A DNA stretch of 64,000 nucleotides, taken from Acidobacteriaceae bacterium. Its GTDB lineage: Bacteria > Acidobacteriota > Terriglobia > Terriglobales > Acidobacteriaceae. A model generated the notes under the pieces. It made no database searches and had not been told where the DNA came from. It was given only the letters and a program-made list of their open reading frames with translations. Position numbers and translations under genes: made by a program. The stretch covers positions 248,001 through 312,000 of the forward strand of contig JAOAPN010000013.1 of the NCBI GenBank assembly GCA_025462885.1. Reading direction: 5' to 3'. Positions 16,987-24,801 of this stretch are shown one piece after another; the stretch's first letter is position 1; each line of letters opens with the position of its first letter.

Positions 16987-18921
16987 ATGAAGGTTTTGGT
17001 TCTGGTTTCGGGATTGATGTTGGGGTGCGTGCTGAGTACGCCTGTTCGTGGGTTTGCCCAGGATGCTGCGTCGAAACAGAAGCTGGCGGCTGCAGAGGCT
17101 TCGATCGATGGGGAGAAGATTCGCGCGCACGTAAAGTTTCTTGCGGACGACCTGCTGGAGGGGCGCGGGCCGGGGCTGCGAGGAGCGGAGATCGCCGCAC
17201 AGTACATGGCCGCGCAGTTTGAGACCTACGGGCTGAAGCCTGCCGGGGATAACGGGACCTATCTGCAGCAGATCAATTTTGTAGGAACCAGGACGATCGG
17301 CGATAAGACGCACTTCTCGCTGGTACCTGACAAGCCCAAGGGCGGCGGCATGTCGATCATGCTGCACTCCTACGACCTGACGTATGCCGACGACTACACC
17401 GTCTCCAACCGCAAGCTGACAGAGTCGGTGGATGTAAAGGCGCCCATCGTCTTCGTCGGCTACGGTGTTGTCGCACCGGAGTATGGGTGGAACGACTACG
17501 CTGGTGTCGATGTCAAAGGCAAGGTGGTCCTCTGCATCGTCGGCGATCCTCCGTCGGACGATCCGAAGTTCTTCGGCGGCAAGGCGCTCACCTACTATGG
17601 CCGTTGGACGTACAAGTTCGAAGAGGCCGCGCGTCACGGCGCGATTGGAGCACTCATTATTCATCGCACCGATCTTGCGAGCTACGGCTGGGATGTGGTG
17701 AAGAACTCAAACACCAGCGAGAAGACCTATCTGCGCGACAACAAAGACCCGCAGCTCGCTGCCGCAAGTTGGATTACGCTTGAAAGCGCCAGTAAATTGT
17801 TTAGTGCAAGCGGTCTTGTGCCAGTAGGATGCGCGAACTGCTCCATCCTCACAGTTGCAAAAAATCGTACTTACTCCGAAAACGGCAAGCCAATCGCTCT
17901 CAAGGATTGGGCAGAGAGTATTGCCCACGTTGCGGTTACGCCTACTTTGCGAATAGAAGACGGGGTTCCGCAAAACGAGGTGAAAGAGGTCTTCGATGCG
18001 GTCAAGAAAACTGGTCATAGCGGCCCGCAAATTTTCCAGACCCCCGCGGACAAGATGATCGAAGCCGCAGGTAAGAAGGGCTTCAAAGCTGTACCGGTTC
18101 CCATCTCACTCGAGGCGCACATCGAGAGCAAGGTGCGTAGCTTCCAGTCCCCCAATGTGGTTGCGATGATTCCCGGAGCGAACGTCGCTACAGGAAAGCC
18201 CGACCAGGCGGTGATGTACACCGCCCACTACGACCATCTGGGGTTTGCCCCCGGGAAGGCAGGCGACAACATCTACAACGGTGCGGCGGACAACGCCACC
18301 GGCTGCGGGATGCTGCTGGAGATGGCGCGCGCCTGGACTACGTCGGGGCTGAAGCTTCCGCACTCCATCATCTTTGCGGCCGTGACGGCCGAGGAGCAGG
18401 GTCTGCTGGGGAGCGAATACCTGGGGCAGCATCCTCCGGTACCTGCCGGGCAGATTGCGCTGGACATCAACTACGACATGGTGCTGCCGATCGGAATTCC
18501 GAAACAGGTAAACGTGAACGGGGCGCAGCGGACGGACTTCTTTCCCGTGGTCGATGCGACGGCGAAGCGCCTCGGGTTGGAGATCGTGCAGGACCCGCGT
18601 CCGGAGGCAGGCAGCTACTACCGGTCGGATCACTTCAGCTTGTCGCGCGTAGGGATCCCGGCGTTTTCGGTGGAGACGGGCGAGCTGTATGAAGGGCACG
18701 ACGCGGCCTGGGGGAAGGCGAAGTTCAACGACTTCGAGGAACACGATTATCACAACTTCAGCGACAACTATCGGCAGGAGTGGGACTTCGCGGGAAACGC
18801 AAAGCTCGACCGGTTTGGCATGGATCTGGGCTGGCAGGTGCTGAACGCTGGTAAGACGATCAGTTGGAAGGCCGGGGATGAGTTCGAGCGGGCACGCAAG
18901 GCGAGCGAGAGCGGGAAGTAG
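16987..18921 (+). CDS. Exported M28-family zinc peptidase with PA domain and an internal insert
   Basis: 644 residues from ATG 16987 (GAGAGGGATACGGGG before it). Signal peptide at residues 1-24 (VLVLVSGLMLGC...GFA). A protease-associated domain (about 80-270) sits before the M28 catalytic core, whose ligands are visible: TAHYDHLG, NGAADNATG, TAEEQGLLG and YRSDHFSL (about 405-560). These are co-catalytic zinc aminopeptidases acting on peptides outside the cytoplasm. Residues about 275-350 (VPVGCANCSIL...GHSGPQIF) are not expected between the PA-domain end and the GFKAVPV segment and use less GC-rich codons, suggesting an in-frame insertion. Confidence 0.9.
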   Translation: MKVLVLVSGLMLGCVLSTPVRGFAQDAASKQKLAAAEASIDGEKIRAHVKFLADDLLEGRGPGLRGAEIAAQYMAAQFETYGLKPAGDNGTYLQQINFVGTRTIGDKTHFSLVPDKPKGGGMSIMLHSYDLTYADDYTVSNRKLTESVDVKAPIVFVGYGVVAPEYGWNDYAGVDVKGKVVLCIVGDPPSDDPKFFGGKALTYYGRWTYKFEEAARHGAIGALIIHRTDLASYGWDVVKNSNTSEKTYLRDNKDPQLAAASWITLESASKLFSASGLVPVGCANCSILTVAKNRTYSENGKPIALKDWAESIAHVAVTPTLRIEDGVPQNEVKEVFDAVKKTGHSGPQIFQTPADKMIEAAGKKGFKAVPVPISLEAHIESKVRSFQSPNVVAMIPGANVATGKPDQAVMYTAHYDHLGFAPGKAGDNIYNGAADNATGCGMLLEMARAWTTSGLKLPHSIIFAAVTAEEQGLLGSEYLGQHPPVPAGQIALDINYDMVLPIGIPKQVNVNGAQRTDFFPVVDATAKRLGLEIVQDPRPEAGSYYRSDHFSLSRVGIPAFSVETGELYEGHDAAWGKAKFNDFEEHDYHNFSDNYRQEWDFAGNAKLDRFGMDLGWQVLNAGKTISWKAGDEFERARKASESGK

Positions 18922-18967
18922 GGCCTGTGTTTTATAAACCTCTTCAGCGATTGGCACTTTGAGCGAA

Positions 18968-19004
18968 CAGCAGGTCTTTCGTTACGCTCAGATAGCAATT
19001 TTTG
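18968..19004. repeat. Intergenic repeat, GCAGGTCCTTCG family
   Basis: GCAGGTCTTTCGTTACGCTC followed by AGATAGCAATTT, a diverged copy of the word set also found at 33810-33845 and, inverted, at 63046-63112. Between the M28 peptidase and a convergent glycosyltransferase. Confidence 0.5.
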
Positions 19005-19058
19005 GCTCAGGACGATAACTTCCTGGGGTTGATGATGTTTCAGTGAGGATGCTTTAGT

Positions 19059-20108
19059 TCAGGCGACCGTTTTCTTTGCCATGATCTCTCTTGCGCGATC
19101 GACGATGAGGCTGACTTGGTGGTCGTTGTGGTAGCCGTCGCGGAGTCCGCGGGCGACACCGGCGGCTGCGATGCGGGTGCGGGCGGCCTCGTCGGGATAG
19201 TAGCGGCGGATCTTTTCTAAAAGCTCGTCGAAGCCGGTGAAGAAGACGGCTTCCTCATCTTCTTCAAAGCGTTTCGAGTGGCCGGGGGAGCGCTCGGCCA
19301 GCAGGAAGCCTCCGCAGGCTGCGATCTCGAAGCTCTTGTGGACGAACTCGTCCTGGTTGGAGTGGGTGAGGAAGCTTAGGTTAATTTTCGAGCGCCAGAT
19401 GCCTTCGCGGTATTGCTGGAGATAGAGTTCGCCTTCGCGAAAAAGATCGGAAAAGGCCGTAGAGGAGAGGGCACTCTGCCAACGAGGCATGGGACCGGAG
19501 ATGACGACGGGAAACTCGTTGACTGCGGCAAGACGGGTGAGAGTGGTAGCGCGGTCGTCGTAGGGCGTCCCGATGAAAGAGACACCGCGGTCCCGATCGT
19601 GATCGGACCAGGTCGCGGGCGGGGGGAACTGAAGGGTGGGCTCGTAGGCGGTCTGGATCTTGATGACGTCTCGTGCGCCGCGCTCGCGATAATGAGCGAT
19701 ATTGGCGTCGCGCTGGACGACATGCAGATCGAAGTGCGGAATGTCTTTGAGATAAACTCGCCAGCAGTCGTCATTGCGGGTGCCGAAGGGGTTATCGATC
19801 ATGTAGCTGACCGTGACGATTCCCAGGCTTCGAATGTGATCGATGGTCTGGGGATGAAGCCAGAGAGCTTTATCGGCCCAGAGAATGTCCGGGCGCGTGG
19901 ATTCAGCAAGCCGGAGGAGGTCACGGTTCAGGCGCTGGACGCCGGGTCCCGCGGCAAGACGATGGACGGCGGCTCGAACGAAGCGATTCGACGAGGCGTA
20001 GTCGTTGAGATTGAGGGAAGTTACGGAGTGGCCGAGACGCTCGAGCGCCCAGGCGCGATACTGGCTGGAGTCGTTAGGTGAGAGCTGGGATACATAGAGG
20101 ATCTTCAT
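19059..20108 (-). CDS. CgeB-like glycosyltransferase (GT-B, Glyco_trans_1_2 type)
   Basis: 349 residues from ATG 20108 (MKILYVSQLSPNDSSQYRAWAL). N-terminal Rossmann-like half with IDNPFGTRNDDCW, then a C-terminal half with FIGTPYDDRATTL, KSFEIAACGGFLLAER and a Glu-rich loop, as in CgeB/spore-maturation-type family 1 glycosyltransferases. It probably transfers a sugar from a nucleotide donor in the cytoplasm. The acceptor is unknown and no other polysaccharide gene is adjacent. An in-frame extension to 20165 lacks a plausible start region. Confidence 0.8.
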   Translation of the reverse strand: MKILYVSQLSPNDSSQYRAWALERLGHSVTSLNLNDYASSNRFVRAAVHRLAAGPGVQRLNRDLLRLAESTRPDILWADKALWLHPQTIDHIRSLGIVTVSYMIDNPFGTRNDDCWRVYLKDIPHFDLHVVQRDANIAHYRERGARDVIKIQTAYEPTLQFPPPATWSDHDRDRGVSFIGTPYDDRATTLTRLAAVNEFPVVISGPMPRWQSALSSTAFSDLFREGELYLQQYREGIWRSKINLSFLTHSNQDEFVHKSFEIAACGGFLLAERSPGHSKRFEEDEEAVFFTGFDELLEKIRRYYPDEAARTRIAAAGVARGLRDGYHNDHQVSLIVDRAREIMAKKTVA

Positions 20109-20182
20109 AGCCGATTCTGTCCAGTTTAGCTGGTAGCGACCGGAATCAGGCCAGGCCAGGTCCAAGATCAGTCCGAAGCAAA

Positions 20183-20215
20183 ACAGGCCGCCTCAGTTTA
20201 ATTAAGGCGGCCTGT
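20183..20215 (-). terminator. Rho-independent terminator of the PEP-CTERM gene
   Basis: An 11-bp perfect stem (ACAGGCCGCCT at 20183-20193 with AGGCGGCCTGT at 20205-20215, loop of 11) is followed on the minus strand by a TTTTGC run. It lies 22 bases past the stop of the minus-strand PEP-CTERM gene. Confidence 0.85.
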
Positions 20216-20237
20216 CTCTGGTCTGGCTTTGTAGAAG

Positions 20238-20744
20238 TTAGCTGAGGAACTTGCGGCGGGCTGCTCCGGCGGCTCCGATGAGACCGGTGCCCATCATGAG
20301 CAGGGTGGAGGGCTCGGGTACGGGGCTGTTGACCGGACCCCGAACCGTTCCGGTGAAGTAGCCGTTGCTGTCGAGGATTGCGAAGTTAGCCAGTCCAGGG
20401 AGCGACGCGGAGGTCACGGTAAGAGTTCCGATGGTGTAGGGAGCGGAGAAGCTGGCGGTTACGCCGAAGATGGTCGCAACGGTCACGGAGTGAGAGGTGA
20501 AGGAGACGCCGCCGAGTGGCTCGAAGACCACTGCGAGGAGACCGGAGAGATCGGCATCCGTCACACCGGCAAGTCCAGAGATGGTGAAGCCGTCGAGAAT
20601 GAAAGCCGTCCCGTGGTTGTCGATTTGCAGGTCGTACGTGTAGCTGTTGCCGACGTGGGAGTCGAAGATGATGGAATCAGCTTTTGCAAGGGGCGTGAGG
20701 ACCATGGCAGAGGCAAGGGCAACTAGAGCGAATAGCTTTCTCAT
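20238..20744 (-). CDS. PEP-CTERM sorting-domain protein
   Basis: 168 residues from ATG 20744 (GGAG 10 bases upstream). Signal peptide MRKLFALVALASAMVLTPLAKA, a mature beta-rich region of about 110 residues without recognisable enzyme motifs, and a C-terminal sorting tag: VPEPSTLLM, a hydrophobic helix (GTGLIGAAG) and a basic end (AARRKFLS). Such proteins are cleaved at the PEP motif by an exosortase and exported to the surface, often alongside exopolysaccharide. No exosortase is present in this window. Followed by a strong terminator; monocistronic. Confidence 0.9.
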   Translation of the reverse strand: MRKLFALVALASAMVLTPLAKADSIIFDSHVGNSYTYDLQIDNHGTAFILDGFTISGLAGVTDADLSGLLAVVFEPLGGVSFTSHSVTVATIFGVTASFSAPYTIGTLTVTSASLPGLANFAILDSNGYFTGTVRGPVNSPVPEPSTLLMMGTGLIGAAGAARRKFLS

Positions 20745-21013
20745 AAAATGCTCCAAAGGAGAAGAATGTACTGCGTGTGGACTTGCTAAGGGCAATCACA
20801 TAACCAGTTATTTGTTATTTGGAATGTGTTAGTTAGCCGTCAGGGCGACAATGAACTATGCAAAATTATGCATGCAATTGAGTACATCTAAGAGCTAAAC
20901 GCCGGCTGCCTGGAGTTTGCTCCATGCATCGCGCGATAGGCGAGAGCATCAGATTTAGACCGATAGTGTTATGAGCGGGATGATTGCGACCACAGCCAAG
21001 GAGAGATTCGTAG
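20745..21013. other. AT-richer intergenic region between divergent genes
   Basis: Holds the promoters of the minus-strand PEP-CTERM gene and the plus-strand aldo/keto reductase. Contains a near-palindrome GCAAAATTATGC (about 20859-20870). No convincing -35/-10 pair or gene was identified. Confidence 0.4.
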
Positions 21014-22048
21014 ATGGAATATAGACAGTTGGGCAAATCGGGTTTGAAGGTTCCGGAGCTTTGTTTCGGGGCGGGAACGTTCGGTACGGCGAACGAATTT
21101 TTCAAAGCCTGGTCGAGTACGACGCAAGCGGAGGCAGATCGCATCGTCGGAATCTGCATGGATGCGGGGCTGAACTTCTTCGATACGGCGGACGTGTACT
21201 CGGATGGCAGCAGCGAGACGGCACTGGGCAAGTCGCTGGCGGCCTATAAGCGCGAAGATGTCCTCATCTCAACCAAGTCGACGTTCCGGCTTGGAACGGG
21301 TCCGAACGATGTTGGGTCGAGCCGATACCATCTCATCCAGGCACTGGAAGGCAGTCTGAAGCGGCTTGGAACGGACTATGTGGACGTATACCATCTGCAC
21401 GCGTTCGATGCGACGACTCCGGTGGACGAGACCCTGAATACGCTGGACAAGATGGTCCGCGACGGCAAGGTGCGGTATATTGCCTGCTCGAACTTCTCCG
21501 GCTGGCACCTGATGAAGTCGCTCAGTGTGAGCGAGCGGTACGGTTGGGCGAAGTACGTCGGGCACCAGGTCTACTACTCGTTGATCGGGCGGGACTATGA
21601 GTGGGAGCTCATGCCGCTGGCGCTGGATCAAGGCGTTGGGGCGCTGGTCTGGAGCCCACTGGGTTGGGGGCGTCTGACCGGGAAGATTCGCCGGGGCCAG
21701 CCATTGCCTGAAGGCAGCCGCCTGAACACGAAGGTGGTGTTGGATAACGGACCGAGGCCGGATGACGAGTATGTCTACCGTGTGGTCGATGCGCTGGATG
21801 CAGTCGCGGCGGAGACAGGCAAGACGATTCCCCAGATTGCGCTCAACTGGCTGCTGCGGCGGCCTACGGTCTCTACGCTGATTGTCGGGGCGCGGAACGA
21901 GGAACAGTTGAAGGCGAACCTGGGCGCGGTCGGCTGGAAGCTGACGGCGGAGCAGATTGCGAAGCTGGATGCCGCGAGCGAGGTTCCGCTGGCGTATCCG
22001 TACTGGCACCAGCGGCAGTTCGAGGAACGTAATCCACGAGCGGTGTAA
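21014..22048 (+). CDS. Aldo/keto reductase
   Basis: 344 residues forming the AKR (alpha/beta)8 barrel: N-terminal MEYRQLGKSGLKVPELCFGAGTFG (quoted in part: YRQLGKSGLKVPEL), catalytic Asp/Tyr in FFDTADVYSDG, Lys in LISTKS, His in DVYHLHAFD, and the NADP-binding IPQIALNWLLRRPTV and IVGARNEEQLKANL near the C-terminus. Cytoplasmic NADPH-dependent carbonyl reductase; similar to the YghZ/Tas-like AKR group. Substrate unknown. Monocistronic. Confidence 0.92.
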   Translation: MEYRQLGKSGLKVPELCFGAGTFGTANEFFKAWSSTTQAEADRIVGICMDAGLNFFDTADVYSDGSSETALGKSLAAYKREDVLISTKSTFRLGTGPNDVGSSRYHLIQALEGSLKRLGTDYVDVYHLHAFDATTPVDETLNTLDKMVRDGKVRYIACSNFSGWHLMKSLSVSERYGWAKYVGHQVYYSLIGRDYEWELMPLALDQGVGALVWSPLGWGRLTGKIRRGQPLPEGSRLNTKVVLDNGPRPDDEYVYRVVDALDAVAAETGKTIPQIALNWLLRRPTVSTLIVGARNEEQLKANLGAVGWKLTAEQIAKLDAASEVPLAYPYWHQRQFEERNPRAV

Positions 22049-22053
22049 AAGCA

Positions 22054-22095
22054 GTTGTGAGTTGTGAGTTGTGAGTTGTGAGTTGTGAGTTGTGA
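22054..22095. repeat. Heptamer tandem repeat (GTTGTGA)6
   Basis: Six exact head-to-tail copies of GTTGTGA just past the aldo/keto reductase stop codon. A variable-number simple repeat; related wording (AGTTGTGAGTT) occurs at 4914-4924. Confidence 0.9.
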
Positions 22096-22263
22096 GTGGG
22101 GAGCGGCTACGGGCTGCTTCCCACTCATTTGATGGGCGTGTCTGATGGGAGCAAGGCCGGTCTGACGGTACTGGGTCTCTGGGATTCGAGATGCAATGCA
22201 GGAGTATCTAGCAACGCTGTATATTCTGCTGCATCGGTTCCAAGTTGATTCCAGGAGTGGGGC

Positions 22264-22812
22264 ATGGATTTGTTGCATGGGAGACGCGTGACTTTTTTAC
22301 GGGCTGCAATTGCTGGATTCGCTTGTCTTTTTCTCGCTTGTCTTTTTCTTTTGGTGGGGTGCAATGGTGCGCGGCAATCGATAGCATCCCCGGCAGCCAG
22401 AGCAGAGGATGAGGCGAAGATTCGTCGCCTGGATGAGGACTGGGTGAAGGCTGCGGAGTCCAGGCAGGTCGATGCGTGGATGAAGTTTTACGCGGACGAT
22501 GCGGTGGTACTCCCTCCAAATGAAAAGGTGGCCCAGAGCAGGGAGAGCATCCGCAAGTCGGTGGGAAAGTTGCTTGGGTTGCCGGGACTTTCGCTGACCT
22601 GGCAACCGATCAAGGTGGAGGTGGCGGGCTCCGGGGAGCTTGCCTATCTGTACGGAGCCTATGAACTGACCGTGGACGGTCCCGGCGGGACAAAGATAAA
22701 GGACTATGGCAAGAATGTGGAGATCTGGAAGAAGCAATCGGATGGAAGCTGGAAGTGTATTGTGGACACGTGGAACTCCGATCTGCCGCCGGCTCCCGTC
22801 GCTTCGAATTGA
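22264..22812 (+). CDS. Lipoprotein with SnoaL-like/DUF4440 domain
   Basis: 182 residues. The N-terminal hydrophobic stretch ends in LVGC (Cys about 33), a lipobox. The remaining about 130 residues have the cone-shaped NTF2/SnoaL-like pattern: EAKIRRLDEDWVKAAESRQVDAWMKFYADDAVVLPPN, then beta strands to WKCIVDTWNSDLPP. DUF4440 members are often of unknown function (steroid isomerase-like fold). It precedes the GH35 gene by about 60 bp on the same strand and may be co-transcribed. Confidence 0.85.
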   Translation: MDLLHGRRVTFLRAAIAGFACLFLACLFLLVGCNGARQSIASPAARAEDEAKIRRLDEDWVKAAESRQVDAWMKFYADDAVVLPPNEKVAQSRESIRKSVGKLLGLPGLSLTWQPIKVEVAGSGELAYLYGAYELTVDGPGGTKIKDYGKNVEIWKKQSDGSWKCIVDTWNSDLPPAPVASN

Positions 22813-22873
22813 AGGGTGGGGCCAGTGGACTGGAGCGTGTTCTCTGGGCTTTCCCATCCTATGAGGTGTTGCA

Positions 22874-24700
22874 GTGCGTTTTAAAGGTTTGATTCTGACG
22901 GTTTTGTTCGCCCTGTCTGCCGGGGTATTGGCACAGGGTGATAGAGCGCATACGTTTGCGGTGCAGGGTGGGCAGTTCGCGCTGGATGGCAAACCGTTCC
23001 GCGTGATCTCGGGCGAGATGCACTATCCGCGGATTCCGCGGGCATACTGGCGGCAGCGGTTCAAGATGGCGAAGGCGATGGGGCTGAACACGATCACGAC
23101 GTACGTGTTCTGGAACGAGCACGAGGTACGACCGGGAGAGTACGACTTCTCGGGCAACAAGGATGTGGCGGAGTTCATTCGGGAGGCGCAGCAGGAGGGG
23201 TTGTACGTGATCCTGCGTCCGGGCCCGTATGTCTGTGCGGAGTGGGAGTTCGGCGGCTACCCGGCGTGGCTGCTGAAGGACCATGCGACGGTGGTGCGGA
23301 CCAGCGATCCGAAGTTCATGGAGCCGGTGGCGCGTTGGATTGCACGGCTGGGGAAGGAACTGGCTCCATTGCAGATCGGCAATGGCGGCCCGGTCATTTT
23401 GACGCAGGTGGAGAACGAGTACGGCTCCTTTGGCAACGATCACGCTTATATGAAGCAGACCGAAGATCTGCTGGTGAAGGCCGGGTTCACGAAGTCGCAG
23501 CTTTACACGGCGGATGGCCCGGAGCAGGTGCCGGATGGATCGCTGCCGGATCTTCCGGTGGGAATCAACTTTGGCGGCGACAAGATGGGCGTTGCGGAGA
23601 AGAGCTTTGCGACGCTGAAGACGTTTCGTCCCGATGGACCGTTTATCAATAGCGAGTATTGGGCGGGATGGTTCGATCACTGGGGCAGCAAGCACGCCCA
23701 CACGGATACGGATGCCGAGGTCGCGAACCTGGACTGGATGCTCAAGCAGGGCTATTCAGTGAGCTTCTATATGTTCCATGGCGGTACGAGCTTTGGCTGG
23801 ATGAACGGCGCGAACACCGATGGCAAGGGCAGCTACGAGCCGGATGTGACGAGTTATGACTACGACTCGGCGCTGGATGAGAGTGGCCGTCCCGCGCCGA
23901 AATATTTTTTGTTTCGGGATGCGATTGCGAAGGCTACGGGGGTAACTCCACTGGCCGTCCCGGAGGTCGCTCCGGCGGTGAAGGTTGCGGAGGTTTCGCT
24001 GATGGAGAGTGCTTCTCTGTGGAGCAATCTTCCCAAGGCAGTGCGGTCGGAGACGGTGTTGAGCATGGAGGATGTGGATCAGGCCTATGGCTACATTCTT
24101 TACCGGACTTCGCTGCCGGCAGGTGCCAGCGGAGAGTTGGTGCTGGACGAGTTGCACAGCTACGCGATGGTCTATGTGGATGGCAAACTTATCGGGAAGC
24201 TGGACCGCCGCTTGAAGCAGGACCGCCTGACGCTCGAAGCACGAAGCAAGGCGTCACGGCTGGATATTCTGGTCGAGAACACGGGCCGCGTGAACTTCGG
24301 GAAGACGATCGGCGGCGAGCGCGCAGGGATCACGAAGCAGGTGACCCTGGCAGGAACGCCGCTGAAGGGTTGGGAGATCTTTCCGTTGCCGATGACGGCT
24401 CCGGGGAAGTTCAAGTACGCGAAAGTACCGTGCGAAGGCGCGTGCTTCTATCGTGCGGCGCTGCCGGTGGCGCAGGCCGGAGATACGTTTCTTGAAGCGA
24501 AGGGCGTGACCAAGGGCGAAGTCTGGCTAAACGGCACAGCGTTGGGACGAGTCTGGGATGTTGGTCCGCAGAAGACGCTTTATGCGCCTGGACCGATGCT
24601 TCGACAGGGCGCGAATGAGGTGGTGGTGTTCGATCTGGAAGGGAAGGTTGGGGGGAGTGTGGTTGGGTTGGACCGGCCGGATCTTGGGGCGATCAAGTAG
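22874..24700 (+). CDS. Exported GH35 beta-galactosidase
   Basis: 608 residues with a GTG start preceded by GAGGT. Signal peptide VRFKGLILTVLFALSAGVLAQ. The GH35 TIM barrel covers about residues 25-340: FRVISGEMHYPRIPR, LRPGPYVCAEWEFGG, acid/base Glu182 in QVENEYG, nucleophile Glu261 in INSEYWAGW, and MFHGGTSFGWMNGA. C-terminal beta-sandwich/jelly-roll modules follow (about 370-608, ending in WLNGTALGRVWDVGPQ). It should hydrolyse terminal beta-galactosyl residues of plant or fungal polysaccharide in the periplasm or outside. Confidence 0.95.
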   Translation: MRFKGLILTVLFALSAGVLAQGDRAHTFAVQGGQFALDGKPFRVISGEMHYPRIPRAYWRQRFKMAKAMGLNTITTYVFWNEHEVRPGEYDFSGNKDVAEFIREAQQEGLYVILRPGPYVCAEWEFGGYPAWLLKDHATVVRTSDPKFMEPVARWIARLGKELAPLQIGNGGPVILTQVENEYGSFGNDHAYMKQTEDLLVKAGFTKSQLYTADGPEQVPDGSLPDLPVGINFGGDKMGVAEKSFATLKTFRPDGPFINSEYWAGWFDHWGSKHAHTDTDAEVANLDWMLKQGYSVSFYMFHGGTSFGWMNGANTDGKGSYEPDVTSYDYDSALDESGRPAPKYFLFRDAIAKATGVTPLAVPEVAPAVKVAEVSLMESASLWSNLPKAVRSETVLSMEDVDQAYGYILYRTSLPAGASGELVLDELHSYAMVYVDGKLIGKLDRRLKQDRLTLEARSKASRLDILVENTGRVNFGKTIGGERAGITKQVTLAGTPLKGWEIFPLPMTAPGKFKYAKVPCEGACFYRAALPVAQAGDTFLEAKGVTKGEVWLNGTALGRVWDVGPQKTLYAPGPMLRQGANEVVVFDLEGKVGGSVVGLDRPDLGAIK

Positions 24701-24707
24701 GCCATAT

Positions 24708-24780
24708 CGACCTATACCTATTTGTCTTATGTATAGGTCGCGAGGATTTTGGAAGGGCACACCTGAAGGTGTGCCCTTCC
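24708..24780. terminator. Tandem hairpins between convergent genes
   Basis: Two perfect hairpins: CGACCTATAC/GTATAGGTCG (24708-24717 with 24731-24740) and GGAAGGGCACACCT/AGGTGTGCCCTTCC (24751-24764 with 24767-24780). They sit between the convergent GH35 and amidohydrolase genes and could terminate both, although neither has a long T run. Confidence 0.55.
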
Positions 24781-24801
24781 AGAGGAAGACGTTGATATCG
24801 C

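Noticed and set aside
22054..22095. Repeats considered as a CRISPR array
   Set aside because: Heptamers are contiguous without spacers; no cas gene in the window.
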